From the NCBI RefSeq assembly GCF_027460065.1, contig NZ_JAPYZZ010000009.1, forward strand, positions 118,477 through 182,476: 64,000 nt of DNA, read 5' to 3'. Positions 35,311 to 44,797 of this stretch are shown here, in pieces. Made by a program: the position numbers and the translations under genes. The DNA comes from Martinezella rhizogenes. GTDB taxonomy: Bacteria > Pseudomonadota > Alphaproteobacteria > Rhizobiales > Rhizobiaceae. Every line of letters begins with the position of its first letter. The first letter of the stretch is position 1. The notes beneath the pieces were generated by a model that ran no database searches, was not told where the DNA came from, and saw nothing but the letters and a program-made list of their open reading frames with translations.

Positions 35311-36249
35311 TCAGCTCTTCGGCAGGCCGGGCGGGTTGGTGCGGGATTGCGTGATGGCTTCCGAGCCGAGGTTCCAGCGGGCGAGAACCTTGCCGTAATT
35401 GCCGTTCTTGATCTGGGCATTCAACGCCGCCGTGATGGCTTGCGCAATGCCGGCATCCTTTTTGGAGGCAACGGCGATTTCCGCCGCTTCCGGCCAGCCG
35501 CCAGAGAAGGTGCCGACGAGCTTTGTCTTCTTCTGGCTTGCCGCCTGGAAGGCCGAAGTGGCGTTGGGGCCGAGATAGGCGTCCGCGCGGCCAGATTGCA
35601 GGGCAACATCAAGCACGGCCTGATCGTCGTAATATTGCACCTCGGTATCGGCCAGTCCCTTCGCCTTGTTCTCCTTGATCCATTTCAACAGGATCTGCTC
35701 CTGATTGGTGGCGGCGCCGACGATAACCTTCAGCCCGGCAACGTCCTCGGGCTTGCCGATTGAGGTGACCTTGCTGTTATTGCCCACGTAAAAACCGAGC
35801 AAGTCGTTGCGATAGCTGGAAAAATCGAACTTCTGCTTGCGCTCTTCCGTCACGGTGATGTTGGAGGTAACGGCATCATATTTGCCGGAAGACAGGCCAA
35901 GCGGCCAGTCCGCCCAGGCAATCGGTACAAGCTGCAATTCCAGCCCAAGACTGTCGGCGACCAGCTGCGCAATATCCGGCTCTACGCCGATCGCTGTCTT
36001 AGTGTCGCTCGCATAATCCACCAACGGCAGGCGGAAGGGTACAGTCGCGACCGTCAGTTTCCCATCGGCAATGAATTTATGGCCGGCGGGCAGAAGCTTG
36101 ATCGCCTCCTCCACCTTTTCGGTGCGCACCCGGCCCTTCTGCTCGGGTGACAGGTCCACCTCCTGCGCATGCGCGGCCGGCACAAGGGAAGCGGTGGCGG
36201 TGAAAAGACCGGCGGCGAGCAGGGACAATAATTTCGATGAAAATGCCAT
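35311..36249 (-). CDS. Polar-amino-acid-type ABC binding protein (copy 1, S-compound operon)
   Basis: This 312-residue SBP family 3 protein has a signal peptide (~1-28, VPAAHAQEV). Key blocks are DGKLTVATVPFRLPLVDYASD, EPDIAQLVADSLGLELQLVPIAWADWP (split here at domain position ~85-112) and DAVTSNITVTEERKQKFDFSSY. It follows the permease-ATPase fusion by 23 bases and is closely related to the next gene product. It likely delivers an S-substituted cysteine or related amino acid. Confidence 0.92.
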   Translation of the reverse strand: MAFSSKLLSLLAAGLFTATASLVPAAHAQEVDLSPEQKGRVRTEKVEEAIKLLPAGHKFIADGKLTVATVPFRLPLVDYASDTKTAIGVEPDIAQLVADSLGLELQLVPIAWADWPLGLSSGKYDAVTSNITVTEERKQKFDFSSYRNDLLGFYVGNNSKVTSIGKPEDVAGLKVIVGAATNQEQILLKWIKENKAKGLADTEVQYYDDQAVLDVALQSGRADAYLGPNATSAFQAASQKKTKLVGTFSGGWPEAAEIAVASKKDAGIAQAITAALNAQIKNGNYGKVLARWNLGSEAITQSRTNPPGLPKS

Positions 36250-36272
36250 GTGAGTGTTTCCTTTGTTTTTGA

Positions 36273-38093
36273 TTAGAGAACTTTTGCGAGGAATTCGGCG
36301 GTGCGGGGATGATCCGGGCTGTTGAACAGCTTTTCCGGCGTGCCCGTTTCGAGAATGCGGCCCTGCTCCATGAAGACGACCCTGTCCGAGACTTCGCGGG
36401 CAAAACCGATTTCATGGGTGACGATGATGAGGGTGACGCCGGAGCGGGACAGTTCCTTGATGACATCAAGCACCTCATTGACCAGTTCGGGGTCAAGCGC
36501 CGATGTCGGTTCGTCGAAGAGCAGCACCTTCGGCCGCAGGGCCAAGGCGCGGGCAATCGCCACGCGCTGCTGCTGCCCGCCGGAAAGCTGGCGGGGATAG
36601 GCCCCGGCCTTATCGGCAAGCCCGACACGGGCCAGAAGATCACGCGCTTCGGCCTCAGCCTGTTCTTTCGAGATGCCGCGAACCGCGACCGGTGCTTCGA
36701 TAATGTTTTCAAGCGCGGTCAGATGCGGGAAGAGATTGAAGCTCTGGAATACCATGCCGACTTCGGCGCGGCGCTTGAGGATTTCCCGCTCCTTCAATTC
36801 GTAAAGCGTGTCGCCCTTCTGGCGATAACCGACCAGCTCGCCGTCGATGGCGATGAAACCGTCATCGACGCGTTCCAGATGATTGATGGAGCGCAGCAAT
36901 GTCGACTTGCCCGAGCCCGACTGGCCGAGAATGGTGGTGACACTACCCGCCGGAATGGAAAGGCTGATATCGTCAAGCACCTTCAGCGATCCGAAGGATT
37001 TCGAAACACCGTGGATATTGACCGAACCACCGCGATTACCGAGCTGGAAGCTCGCGGCGCGCGCAGGCGCTGCACGCTCGGGCCTGGCGGCCACGCTTGT
37101 CACCGCCTCCGCCCTGTCAGGGGTGGATTTGCGCGGCAGAAAGGTGCGGAAAATGGTGGCAAACAACGAGGGCGGCGGATTGCGCAGCGCGCCGCGCGAG
37201 AAGTGTCGCTCGATATGATACTGGACGATAGAGAGCGCAGTCAGGATCACCAGATACCAGACGGTCGCGACCATCAGCAGTGGGATCACTTCGAGGTTGC
37301 GCCGATAGATGATCTGGATCGTGTAGAACAGTTCCGGCAGCGCGAGGATATAGACCTGCGACGTGCCCTTGGCGAGGCCGATAATATCGTTGAAGGCGGT
37401 CGGCAGGATCGAGCGCATCGCCTGCGGCAGAATGATACGGGAGGCCTGCCGCCGGCGTGGCAGGCCGAGGGCGGCGGCGGCTTCTAGCTGGCCCTGATCG
37501 ACCGAGAGAATACCACCGCGCACGATTTCGGATGCAAAGGCGGCCTGATTGAGTGTCAGCCCCAGAATGGCGGCCGCAAAGGGCGTCATCAGCTGGGTGG
37601 TGTTCCAGCTGAAGAAATTGATGCCGGTATAGGGCACGCCGATCGTCACGGTCTCATAGAGATAACCGAGATTGTTGAGGATCAGCAGAAGCACGATCAG
37701 CGGGATCGACCGGAAAATCCAGATATAGGTCCAGGAGACGGCGACCAGCAATGGCGAACGGGAAACGCGGGCAAGCGCCAACAGTGTTCCGAGCACGAAA
37801 CCGAAAAGGGCGCCGAGCGCGGTGAGCAGCAGCGTTCGCCCAAGGCCGACCAGCACCGGTTCGGCGAAGAACCATTCAGCAAACACGTCCCAGCCCCAGC
37901 GTGGATTGCCGAAAATGGAATGCAGGACGGCCGCGATGACGAGAACGGAGAAAACCGTGCCTACCGTCCGCAGCGGATACCGGGCCGGGACGATGCGGAA
38001 ATGGGAGTAACCGCCTTTGGCCAGCCCGCTCTCGACTGCAGCGGCCTTCGGTTCGTTCAATGCAACATGCGGAAAATCAGAGGCTATTGTCAT
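36273..38093 (-). CDS. Amino-acid-type ABC permease-ATPase fusion protein
   Basis: ATG 38093 gives 606 residues. Residues ~1-330 form a HisM-type permease: helices from ~45, EAA-type loop ~200-222 ([25 protein letters not shown]) and [21 protein letters not shown] linker rich in Ala/Arg (~330-365) leads to a GlnQ-type ATPase: Walker [10 protein letters not shown] (~397), [12 protein letters not shown], signature [15 protein letters not shown] (~510), Walker [15 protein letters not shown]. The two parts are separate genes in Bacillus yxeN/yxeO and tcyLMN. No frameshift or stop interrupts the junction, so it is a real fusion. Confidence 0.93.
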   Translation of the reverse strand: MTIASDFPHVALNEPKAAAVESGLAKGGYSHFRIVPARYPLRTVGTVFSVLVIAAVLHSIFGNPRWGWDVFAEWFFAEPVLVGLGRTLLLTALGALFGFVLGTLLALARVSRSPLLVAVSWTYIWIFRSIPLIVLLLILNNLGYLYETVTIGVPYTGINFFSWNTTQLMTPFAAAILGLTLNQAAFASEIVRGGILSVDQGQLEAAAALGLPRRRQASRIILPQAMRSILPTAFNDIIGLAKGTSQVYILALPELFYTIQIIYRRNLEVIPLLMVATVWYLVILTALSIVQYHIERHFSRGALRNPPPSLFATIFRTFLPRKSTPDRAEAVTSVAARPERAAPARAASFQLGNRGGSVNIHGVSKSFGSLKVLDDISLSIPAGSVTTILGQSGSGKSTLLRSINHLERVDDGFIAIDGELVGYRQKGDTLYELKEREILKRRAEVGMVFQSFNLFPHLTALENIIEAPVAVRGISKEQAEAEARDLLARVGLADKAGAYPRQLSGGQQQRVAIARALALRPKVLLFDEPTSALDPELVNEVLDVIKELSRSGVTLIIVTHEIGFAREVSDRVVFMEQGRILETGTPEKLFNSPDHPRTAEFLAKVL

Positions 38094-38106
38094 CGGAACG
38101 GGCCTT

Positions 38107-38652
38107 TCAGGGGTGGGCCGGGGAAGGTTGCGGCCGGGCCGCCGGTATCGGCGCGCCGTCCAGAACCGTATCGGAAAGCCATTTTTCGAAGGGCAGCGAC
38201 CTGATCGTCTCGGGGTCGGCCGCCGTATCGAAGAGCGCGCGGTAACCATTGGTGAGATAAAGGCCGACCGCCTCCGGCTGGCGGAAACCCGTGGTCAGAT
38301 AGACGCGGGCATAACCCTGCCGGACCGCCTGCTCTTCCAGTTCGCGCAGCACGATTTTTGCGAGCCCCTGCCGGCGATGAGCGGAATGGGTCCAGACCCG
38401 CTTGAACTCGGCGGTCTCATCGTCGTGGCGCATGAAGGCACCACCGGCGATCGGCTTGCCGTCCCGCAGCAGCAGCAGGAAATTGCCCGAAGGCGGACTG
38501 AAGGCCTCCGGTGGATATTTGTTCAGTTCCGCCTTGGCGCCTTCCGCGTTGAAAAAGGTGCCGTAACGGCTGTCATATTCGAACAGCAACTCCTCCAGAA
38601 GCGGGGTTGCGAGCGGATCCTGGACCGATGTGTAGAAAAAACTGTCGTTCAT
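38107..38652 (-). CDS. GNAT N-acetyltransferase (YxeL/YtmI-like role)
   Basis: The 181-residue single-domain GNAT has the acetyl-CoA loop [19 protein letters not shown] (~92) and the end motif [16 protein letters not shown] (~128). It lies 13 bases before the transporter fusion gene and 21 bases after the M20 deacylase gene. In Bacillus, the equivalents YtmI and YxeL N-acetylate S-modified cysteines before monooxygenase attack. Operon content supports the same role; direct evidence is lacking. Confidence 0.88.
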   Translation of the reverse strand: MNDSFFYTSVQDPLATPLLEELLFEYDSRYGTFFNAEGAKAELNKYPPEAFSPPSGNFLLLLRDGKPIAGGAFMRHDDETAEFKRVWTHSAHRRQGLAKIVLRELEEQAVRQGYARVYLTTGFRQPEAVGLYLTNGYRALFDTAADPETIRSLPFEKWLSDTVLDGAPIPAARPQPSPAHP

Positions 38653-38673
38653 GTCCTTGTCCTCAATTTTGCG

Positions 38674-39861
38674 TCAGGAGAGGTAGGCTTCGGCCAGGCG
38701 CACCCAGAAGCGCGCTGCCGGAGCGATGATCGCGTCGTTGAAATCATAGTGCGGGCTGTGCAGCGGCGCGCTTTCGCCATTGCCGACGAAGAGATAGGTG
38801 CCGGGCCGCTCCTGCAGCATGAAGGCAAAATCCTCACTCGCCGTCCGTGGCTGAAAGGCGTCGGCGATCTGTGCAGCAGGAAAATGCCGTCTGGCGACAT
38901 CGCGGGCGAAAACCGTCTCCTGTGCGTGATTGATGACCGGCGGGAAACCACGGGAATAGGAGACATCCGCCTTTGCGCCGAAACTTTCCGCCTGCGCTCT
39001 GGCCAGCGCCGGAAGCCGCTCCTCCAGCCTGTCGCGCACGGCAGGCGAGAAGGCGCGCGCGGTGATTTGCAGTTCCACGCTTTCGGGAATGACATTGGAG
39101 GCGGTTCCGCCATGAATGGAGCCGACAGTCAGCACCGCCATCTCGCGTGGATCGATATTGCGCGAGACGATGCTTTGCAGGGCGGTGACGAAGCTGGCCG
39201 AGGCGAGAACCGGATCGACGGTCTCATGTGGTGCTGCGCCGTGTCCGCCCCTGCCGATTATACGCACCCTCGCCTTGTCGACGGAGGCCATGGCCGGGCC
39301 TTCGACGAAGCCGAACTGGCCGGTTTCCACACCCGGCCAATTGTGCAGACCAAAGACGGCATCGACGGGAAAGCGTTCGAACAGCCGGTCCTTTATCATC
39401 GCTCTCGCACCGGCGCCGATTTCCTCCGCAGGCTGGAAGATCAACGTCAGCGTGCCGGAAAAATTCGAGGTTTCGGCGAGATACCGGGCGGCGGCAAGCA
39501 GGATCGTCGTGTGGCCATCGTGACCGCAGGCATGCATGATGCCCGGTGTTTCGCTGGCATAAGCAAGGCCCGTCTCTTCATGGATTGGCAGCGCATCGAT
39601 ATCGGCGCGGATGCCGAGACGTTTCTCGCCGTGGCCGCGTTTCAGCGTGGCGACAACGCCGTTACCGCCAACACCTTCCGTCACCTCATATCCGAATGAC
39701 AGGAGATAACGGGCGATGAGCGCCGCCGTGCGCGTCTCCTTGAGCGATAGCTCTGGGTGCCGGTGAAGATCGTGCCGGATGGCGATGCTTTCCTCGATGA
39801 AGGCAAAGATTCCCCGTTCGGCGTCGTCCTGCGGACGCGCGCCGTCAATGTGGATATTCAT
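38674..39861 (-). CDS. M20 amidohydrolase / N-acyl amino acid deacylase (YxeP/YtnL-like)
   Basis: The start at ATG 39861 gives 395 residues; upstream extension to 39942 is unlikely. Metal and active-site motifs: RADIDALPIHEETGL (~75), HACGHDGHTTILL (~100), QPAEEIGAGA (~137), LHNWPG (~160) and a C-terminal TASEDFAF. The family includes hippurate hydrolase and the Bacillus Snd deacetylases that remove the acetyl group at the end of S-modified cysteine salvage. Operon position between monooxygenases and acetyltransferase fits that pathway. Confidence 0.9.
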   Translation of the reverse strand: MNIHIDGARPQDDAERGIFAFIEESIAIRHDLHRHPELSLKETRTAALIARYLLSFGYEVTEGVGGNGVVATLKRGHGEKRLGIRADIDALPIHEETGLAYASETPGIMHACGHDGHTTILLAAARYLAETSNFSGTLTLIFQPAEEIGAGARAMIKDRLFERFPVDAVFGLHNWPGVETGQFGFVEGPAMASVDKARVRIIGRGGHGAAPHETVDPVLASASFVTALQSIVSRNIDPREMAVLTVGSIHGGTASNVIPESVELQITARAFSPAVRDRLEERLPALARAQAESFGAKADVSYSRGFPPVINHAQETVFARDVARRHFPAAQIADAFQPRTASEDFAFMLQERPGTYLFVGNGESAPLHSPHYDFNDAIIAPAARFWVRLAEAYLS

Positions 39862-39944
39862 GGTTCTGTCTCCTGCGCAGCGCGTTTTCGCCCCGCGTCT
39901 TGAAATCTGTGCCGGGCTGCAATCATCGCCGCCCGGCCGCAATC

Positions 39945-41285
39945 TTATGCGATGGCCTTGTCCGCGCTGCTTTCGCCGCCGGAATAGACACTTTCCTTGA
40001 AAGGCAGGCCGAGATGGTCGCGCAAAGTCGCGCCTTCCAGATGCGGATCGAAATAACCGCGCCGCTGTAGCACCGGAATGACGAGACGGATAAAATCATC
40101 CAACCCTTCGGCAATCACCGGGAAGCCGAGAATGAAGCCGTCGGCCGCATCATGCTCCACCCAGCGGATGATCTCGTCCGCCACCTTGTCCGGCGTGCCG
40201 ATGAAACCTTCGCGCGGTGTTGCGGCCTCCAGCGCCGCTTCCCTGAGCGTCTGGTTCTTTTCCTTCGCCCGCCGCTTGATGCGGTCGGTCGTCGAGCGGA
40301 AGCTGTTCTTGCCGATCTCGCCGAGCTCGGGGAAAGGCTCATCCAGCGGATAGACACTGAAATCGTGGTGATCGAAGAAGCGTCCGAGATAGGCGAGCGC
40401 ATCTTCGATGGTGATGAGGTTGCGGATGACGTCGTATTTCGCCTCCGCCTCCTCCTGCGTCTCCCCGACGATGGGCCCGATGCCGGGGAAAATCTTGACG
40501 TCCGCCGCCGATCTGCCCTGCGCGACCGCACTCTGTTTCACCCGCTTCAGGAAGGTCTGGTTTTCCTCCAGCGAGGCGGAATTAGTGAAGACAGCATCTG
40601 CATGTTTGCCGGCAAGGCCGATGCCGGCATCGGAGGAACCGGCCTGGAACACCACCGGCTGCCCCTGCGACGAACGCTGGATGTTGAGCGGGCCTTCCAC
40701 CTGGAAGAAACGGCCCTTGTGGCCGAGCGTGTGAAGTTTGTCTCGATCGAAGAATTGCCCCGTCTCGCGGTTGCGCACGAAGGCACCGTCGTCCCAGCTA
40801 TCCCACAGGCCCTTGATGACCTCTAGATATTCGTCGGCGATTTCGTAACGCAGTGCATGTTCGGGGTGGTTGCGGCTGTAGTTCTTCGCCGTGCCTTCAA
40901 GCGGCGTCGTCACCGCGTTCCACCCCGCGCGGCCGCCGCTCAGAAGGTCGAGCGAGGCGAATTGTCGGGCAATCGTGAAGGGATCGCTGTAGGAGGTGGA
41001 GACCGTACCCGCGAGACCGATCTTCGAGGTGACAGCAGCGAGCGCCGAAAGGACGGTCAGCGGCTCGAACCGGTTGAGGAAATGCGGAATGGACTTGTCG
41101 TTGATATAGAGGCCATCCGCCACAAAGGCGAAAGCGATGCCGGCCGCTTCGGCTTTCAGCGCGGTCTTCCTGAAGAAGTCGAAATTGACGCTGGCATCGA
41201 CCGGGCTCTTGGGATGTCGCCAGGCGTTCATATGCCCGCCGGGACCCTGAAGCATGATGCCGAAACGGATTTTCTTTTTCGTCAT
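39945..41285 (-). CDS. FMN-dependent monooxygenase, NtaA/SnaA/DszA family
   Basis: ATG 41285 is preceded by AGGAG at 8 bases and gives 446 residues. The bacterial-luciferase-like fold shows GGHMNAWRHPKSP (~17), FVADGLYINDKS, EPLTVLSALAAVTSKIGLAGTVSTSYSDP (core strand region ~90-118), SGGRAGWNAVT and the FQAGSSDAGIGLA flavin-site block. The Bacillus homologues YxeK and YtnJ (CmoJ) oxidise N-acetylated S-alkylcysteines; DszA oxidises a sulfone. Reduced FMN must come from a partner such as the reductase at 44099-44644. Confidence 0.92.
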   Translation of the reverse strand: MTKKKIRFGIMLQGPGGHMNAWRHPKSPVDASVNFDFFRKTALKAEAAGIAFAFVADGLYINDKSIPHFLNRFEPLTVLSALAAVTSKIGLAGTVSTSYSDPFTIARQFASLDLLSGGRAGWNAVTTPLEGTAKNYSRNHPEHALRYEIADEYLEVIKGLWDSWDDGAFVRNRETGQFFDRDKLHTLGHKGRFFQVEGPLNIQRSSQGQPVVFQAGSSDAGIGLAGKHADAVFTNSASLEENQTFLKRVKQSAVAQGRSAADVKIFPGIGPIVGETQEEAEAKYDVIRNLITIEDALAYLGRFFDHHDFSVYPLDEPFPELGEIGKNSFRSTTDRIKRRAKEKNQTLREAALEAATPREGFIGTPDKVADEIIRWVEHDAADGFILGFPVIAEGLDDFIRLVIPVLQRRGYFDPHLEGATLRDHLGLPFKESVYSGGESSADKAIA

Positions 41286-41308
41286 GTCATTTTCTCCTGA
41301 GAACAAAA

Positions 41309-42316
41309 TCACGCCGCCCGGGACAGGCGATGCGTGGCCAAGAGTTCGATCGAGGCAAGTCGTTGATCGGCCCCGACATGCGGCGGCTCAATGATGAATT
41401 CCTCGATGCCATGCTCTTCGGAAAGCGCGCGCAGCGCCCGGTGAATATCGTCGGGCCCGCCATACAGGACGTTGGGTTTACGCTCTTCGATGCGATAATC
41501 GCTGTCGCCGGACTGGCGGGCGAATTCTTCCGCCTGTTCGCGGCGGCCGAGATTGAAGGCCCTGCCATCGCTCAGAAATACGCGGTAGATGCGCTGGCCT
41601 TCGACCTGTCTTGCCGCATGGGCGGGATCGCTTGCGGCGAAAGCCGAAAGAGCAAGGATAGGCGCACTTCCGCCGCTCTCCGTGCGAAAAGCCGAGAGGC
41701 TGCGGCGCAGAACCTCCGGATCGCCATTGAGATGGCCGGCAAAAACGAAATTCCATCCTTTCGACGCCGCAAGCCTTGCGCTTTCCGGGCTGGCGCCGAG
41801 CAGGAACCGCTCCGCCGCAACCGGCGGCACGGGCGTCGCCTGCAGCCCGGCCTGCACATGGTCCGCCGGTGCGCTGCCGGAGAGAAATGTCGTGAGCTCG
41901 CCAAAAGCCGTCTCGAAATCCGGCTTGCGGGCGGGATCATAGGCCTGCTGCAAAGCGGAGGTCGCCAATGGCAGGCCGCCCGGCGTCTTGCCGATACCGA
42001 GATCGACCCGGCCGGGCGCCAGCGACGAGAGGACATTGAAGACCTCGGCAACCTTGTAAGGACTGTAATGCTGCAGCATGACGCCACCCGAACCGACGCG
42101 GATATGCGATGTCTTCGCCAATATCCACGCCACCAGCGCCTCGGGTGCGGAGCCGGCAACCTCCGGCGAATTGTGATGTTCTGCCACCCAGAACCGGCGA
42201 TACCCCAGTTCCTCGGCGCGCCTGGCGAGATTGATCGTGTCGCGGAACGCGCTTGCCGCGTCCTCACCCGTTGGCACCGGGCTTTTATCGAGCAAACTGA
42301 GCGTATACATCGTCAC
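41309..42316 (-). CDS. Luciferase-like monooxygenase (YtmO/MsnO8 type)
   Basis: This 335-residue LLM-class protein has the short-form marks SLLDKSPVPTGEDAASAFRD, RRFWVAEHHNSPEVAGSAPE (~41), RVGSGGVMLQHYSPYKVAEVF (~75) and LGIGKTPGG. It is the leading gene of the seven-gene operon, with an AT-rich TTAGAATAT element 39 bases upstream. Bacillus ytmO occupies the corresponding operon role. The start could also be the second ATG, 6 bases downstream. Confidence 0.9.
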   Translation of the reverse strand: MTMYTLSLLDKSPVPTGEDAASAFRDTINLARRAEELGYRRFWVAEHHNSPEVAGSAPEALVAWILAKTSHIRVGSGGVMLQHYSPYKVAEVFNVLSSLAPGRVDLGIGKTPGGLPLATSALQQAYDPARKPDFETAFGELTTFLSGSAPADHVQAGLQATPVPPVAAERFLLGASPESARLAASKGWNFVFAGHLNGDPEVLRRSLSAFRTESGGSAPILALSAFAASDPAHAARQVEGQRIYRVFLSDGRAFNLGRREQAEEFARQSGDSDYRIEERKPNVLYGGPDDIHRALRALSEEHGIEEFIIEPPHVGADQRLASIELLATHRLSRAA

Positions 42317-42354
42317 CTCGTGTGTCTTTGACGCATAGTTTGTCTACCGATTTT

Positions 42355-42363
42355 ATATTCTAA
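42355..42363 (-). promoter_or_regulatory. Candidate sulfur-regulon half-element upstream of the seven-gene operon
   Basis: On the coding (minus) strand TTAGAATAT matches the left half (TATAGAATA) of the motif found at 44714-44738 and 46385-46409. It is 39 bases from the start of the first monooxygenase gene. The right half is not conserved here, so support is partial. Confidence 0.35.
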
Positions 42364-42612
42364 TAAAGGATGTTTGTTCCATGCTGCGAGGGGATCAGAG
42401 AAAATATTGTTTTCAATCAGATTTCGAATGCTGCCCTGATCAAAGCGCTCGAAAATGCTGAAAACCTTGCCCCAAAAGGCTTCAACAAGCCGCTTTCACT
42501 GGAGATCTTACGGAAACAGGCTTGCACCGGAATTCGCTAAAAACTACTAAGTAAGTTAGGAATAATATGATCCGGCATTGTGACTGTGCCGGTTCTCTTT
42601 TCGGATCAGGCG

Positions 42613-43062
42613 ATGTTGACCAAAAAAGGCAAATACGGATTAAAGGCGCTTGTCGATCTGGCGCGTCTGCCGCAGGGCGAGACCGCTTTCGTGACCGAGA
42701 TCGCGACCCGTAACAACATCCCGAAAAAATTCCTGGACACCATTCTTCTGGAACTGCGCAACAGCGGCATTCTGCGCTCCAAGAAGGGCCCGAATGGCGG
42801 TTATTCGCTTTCGAAAATGCCGTCCGAAATCATGATCGGACAGGTCATCCGCACGCTTGATGGCCCGCTTGCGCCTATTCGCTGCGCAAGCCGCACGGCC
42901 TTTGAAGCCTGCGATGACTGCGATGATCCCGAGACCTGTCAAGTCAGGGTTTCGATGACGGACGTGCGTGATGCCATCGCAACCATTCTGGACAATATGA
43001 CGCTCGCGCAATTCGTCGCAAAGGATGGGCAGGACCAGCGGTCCATCCCAGCCGGCGAATAG
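42613..43062 (+). CDS. Rrf2-family transcriptional regulator (CymR-like)
   Basis: ATG 42613 is used (149 residues); the frame is open further upstream without a better start. The winged helix covers ~1-75 (KKGKYGLKALVDLARL, IPKKFLDTILLELRNSGILRSKKGPNGGY split over two helices). The C-terminal half has four Cys (RCAS, EAC, DDC, ETC) where IscR/NsrR hold Fe-S ligands. CymR, the Rrf2 repressor of sulfur genes in Bacillus, controls the equivalent operons, so this divergent regulator is a good candidate for the local sulfur-limitation switch. A CTAA-N5-TTAG palindrome lies ~60 bases upstream. Confidence 0.9.
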   Translation: MLTKKGKYGLKALVDLARLPQGETAFVTEIATRNNIPKKFLDTILLELRNSGILRSKKGPNGGYSLSKMPSEIMIGQVIRTLDGPLAPIRCASRTAFEACDDCDDPETCQVRVSMTDVRDAIATILDNMTLAQFVAKDGQDQRSIPAGE

Positions 43063-43089
43063 GATTTCGCAGAAACCGTAGTATCCTCT

Positions 43090-44034
43090 TTATTGCCGGC
43101 GCAGATCATCCACCAGTGATGCCATGAGTCCGGATTCGCTGACGCCCTCGACAAGACCGAGGCGCGCCATCAGGATTTCAAGCGTGATGGCATTGTTGCG
43201 GACCGAACGACAGGTGACGTTTTCCGCTCCCACCTGCGCCGCATCGATATGGGTCGCAAGACTTGATATCTGTGCCTTCAGTAGTTCGATGGCGAGAAAT
43301 ATCTCACCAATGACTGGTCTCGCCGCGCCATCATCGGCCAACCTGTCGATCAGCAGCACTGAAAGCTCACGCTGCTTTTGCCCCAGAGCCACCGCAGCCT
43401 TTAACAGGGTGGAAACGGAGATGGCGAGATTGCCCGCACCCTGGGCAAGAAACACCATCTGATCGGCGCGCAGCAGGCCCTCCCATGAGCTATTCGGCCG
43501 GTTACGCAAAACGACAAGCAGGGGCTGCCCGGACGTATTGACGGCCGGCACGACGATCCAGTCCGCATTGGCCCTCGCCGATCTCGCAATGTTGTCGGGA
43601 AGCCGCAGGGCATAGTCGTCGGCCGTTACCGGGATTGCCTGATCTAACCCGCCATCGGATGTCGCCAGCGCAAAGGTCTCACCGAGATCGAGGCGGGCGA
43701 AGAGGGCCTTGCGCTGGTCTTCGCTACCCGCATTGCGGATGAATTCAAGCGCGGTGAAATGCTCGACGAGATCGTGTGCCGCCTCTGCATTGGCTGCGGA
43801 AATGATCGAAAGCGCCTGCGAGAGAACATCATTGGTTATATCCGCCCCGCCGAGTTCCGTGGGAACCGAGAGAGCGAGAAGGCCGGAGCGGGCAATCCGG
43901 GCATGGATTTGCCCCGGATTTTCAATGGCGCATTTTTCGGCGATCGTCCGGGCGACGGTCAGCACATCGATATCCGCGCCGAGGCGTGGAGGAACGAAAC
44001 GAAGTCTTTCGCCAAGAGGCGTGACGGATCCCAT
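43090..44034 (-). CDS. Short acyl-CoA-dehydrogenase-like protein (SfnB/DszC group)
   Basis: ATG 44034, preceded by GGGAG, gives 314 residues; family members are usually about 390-420. The N-terminal helical domain is visible (IHARIARSGLLALSVPTELGGADITNDVLSQALSIISAANAEAA, across ~42-85), but the middle beta domain is short (TADDYALRLPDNIARSARANADWIVVPAV). It is downstream of the flavin reductase gene, an arrangement typical of reduced-flavin monooxygenases with this fold. It may oxidise an organosulfur compound, or be a diverged, partly reduced paralogue. Confidence 0.75.
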   Translation of the reverse strand: MGSVTPLGERLRFVPPRLGADIDVLTVARTIAEKCAIENPGQIHARIARSGLLALSVPTELGGADITNDVLSQALSIISAANAEAAHDLVEHFTALEFIRNAGSEDQRKALFARLDLGETFALATSDGGLDQAIPVTADDYALRLPDNIARSARANADWIVVPAVNTSGQPLLVVLRNRPNSSWEGLLRADQMVFLAQGAGNLAISVSTLLKAAVALGQKQRELSVLLIDRLADDGAARPVIGEIFLAIELLKAQISSLATHIDAAQVGAENVTCRSVRNNAITLEILMARLGLVEGVSESGLMASLVDDLRRQ

Positions 44035-44098
44035 GCTCAACTCCCTCAAACAATGACAAAATGAAAGCGCCGAAATGAAAGCGTCGAACGGGCGACGC

Positions 44099-44644
44099 TC
44101 AGTCCAGTGAATGATACCGGCCGTTCTGGTAGAGCAGCGAATGGCCGGAGCCGACACGGATCGCCTCCACCTTGCCGATGACGATGACGTGGCTATGGCG
44201 CTCGATCGCCTCTTCGATGGTGCAATCGATCGCGGCCACGGCATCTTCGAGAATGGGGGCGCCACTCGCCAGCCTTGTCCACTCCGCACCGCGATACCGG
44301 TCGGGGCCCTTGAGGCCGCCGATGCCGGCAAACTGGTTGGCGACAAACTGATGGTTCGCACCGATGATGTTGACGGCGAAATGACCGAAACTCTGCACCA
44401 CCGGCCATGTGGACGAGGAGCGGTTGAGCGCGACAAGGATTCGCGGCGGATCGACCGACAAAGCGGTGGCCGAGGTCACGGTCGCGCCCGTTCGCTCATT
44501 CCCTTCGCCTGCGGTAATAACGCTGACGCCACCGCCGAGCGTCCTCAGCGCCGCCTTGAGGCTGTCGGCATCCGCCGCCCTGCCGGCGACCGGGTCGCGC
44601 AGATTGATGAATTGTTGATCCTTGGCCGCATATTGCAATGTCAT
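44099..44644 (-). CDS. FMN reductase domain protein (flavin reductase of two-component monooxygenases)
   Basis: The 181-residue protein has the HpaC/ActVB-type flavin reductase fold: LKAALRTLGGGVSVITAGEG (~28), GATVTSATALSVDPPRILVALNRSS (core ~53-77), FAVNIIGANHQ and HSHVIVIGKVEAI. It supplies reduced FMN to luciferase-like or DszC-like oxygenases; the window encodes at least eight such oxygenases and this is the only obvious reductase. A strong copy of the AT-rich sulfur motif lies 69 bases upstream. Confidence 0.9.
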   Translation of the reverse strand: MTLQYAAKDQQFINLRDPVAGRAADADSLKAALRTLGGGVSVITAGEGNERTGATVTSATALSVDPPRILVALNRSSSTWPVVQSFGHFAVNIIGANHQFVANQFAGIGGLKGPDRYRGAEWTRLASGAPILEDAVAAIDCTIEEAIERHSHVIVIGKVEAIRVGSGHSLLYQNGRYHSLD

Positions 44645-44713
44645 CGCGTGACTCCTGAAACAGCTGAATTGTTCAATAGCTAGCAGCGGCGGCGGGGGCT
44701 GAAATAGACATCG

Positions 44714-44738
44714 TTTTCCATAATCGTAATATTCTATA
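44714..44738 (-). promoter_or_regulatory. Candidate sulfur-regulon operator (copy A)
   Basis: On the coding strand TATAGAATA is followed six bases later by TTATGGAAAA. The 25-base element agrees with the one at 46385-46409 at all but four positions. It lies 69 bases upstream of the flavin reductase start. Confidence 0.55.
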
Positions 44739-44797
44739 GAAATAATGTTTTATATGCCGCCGTCGCGTTGGTATCGCTGCAAGCCTCCGTGGATGGA

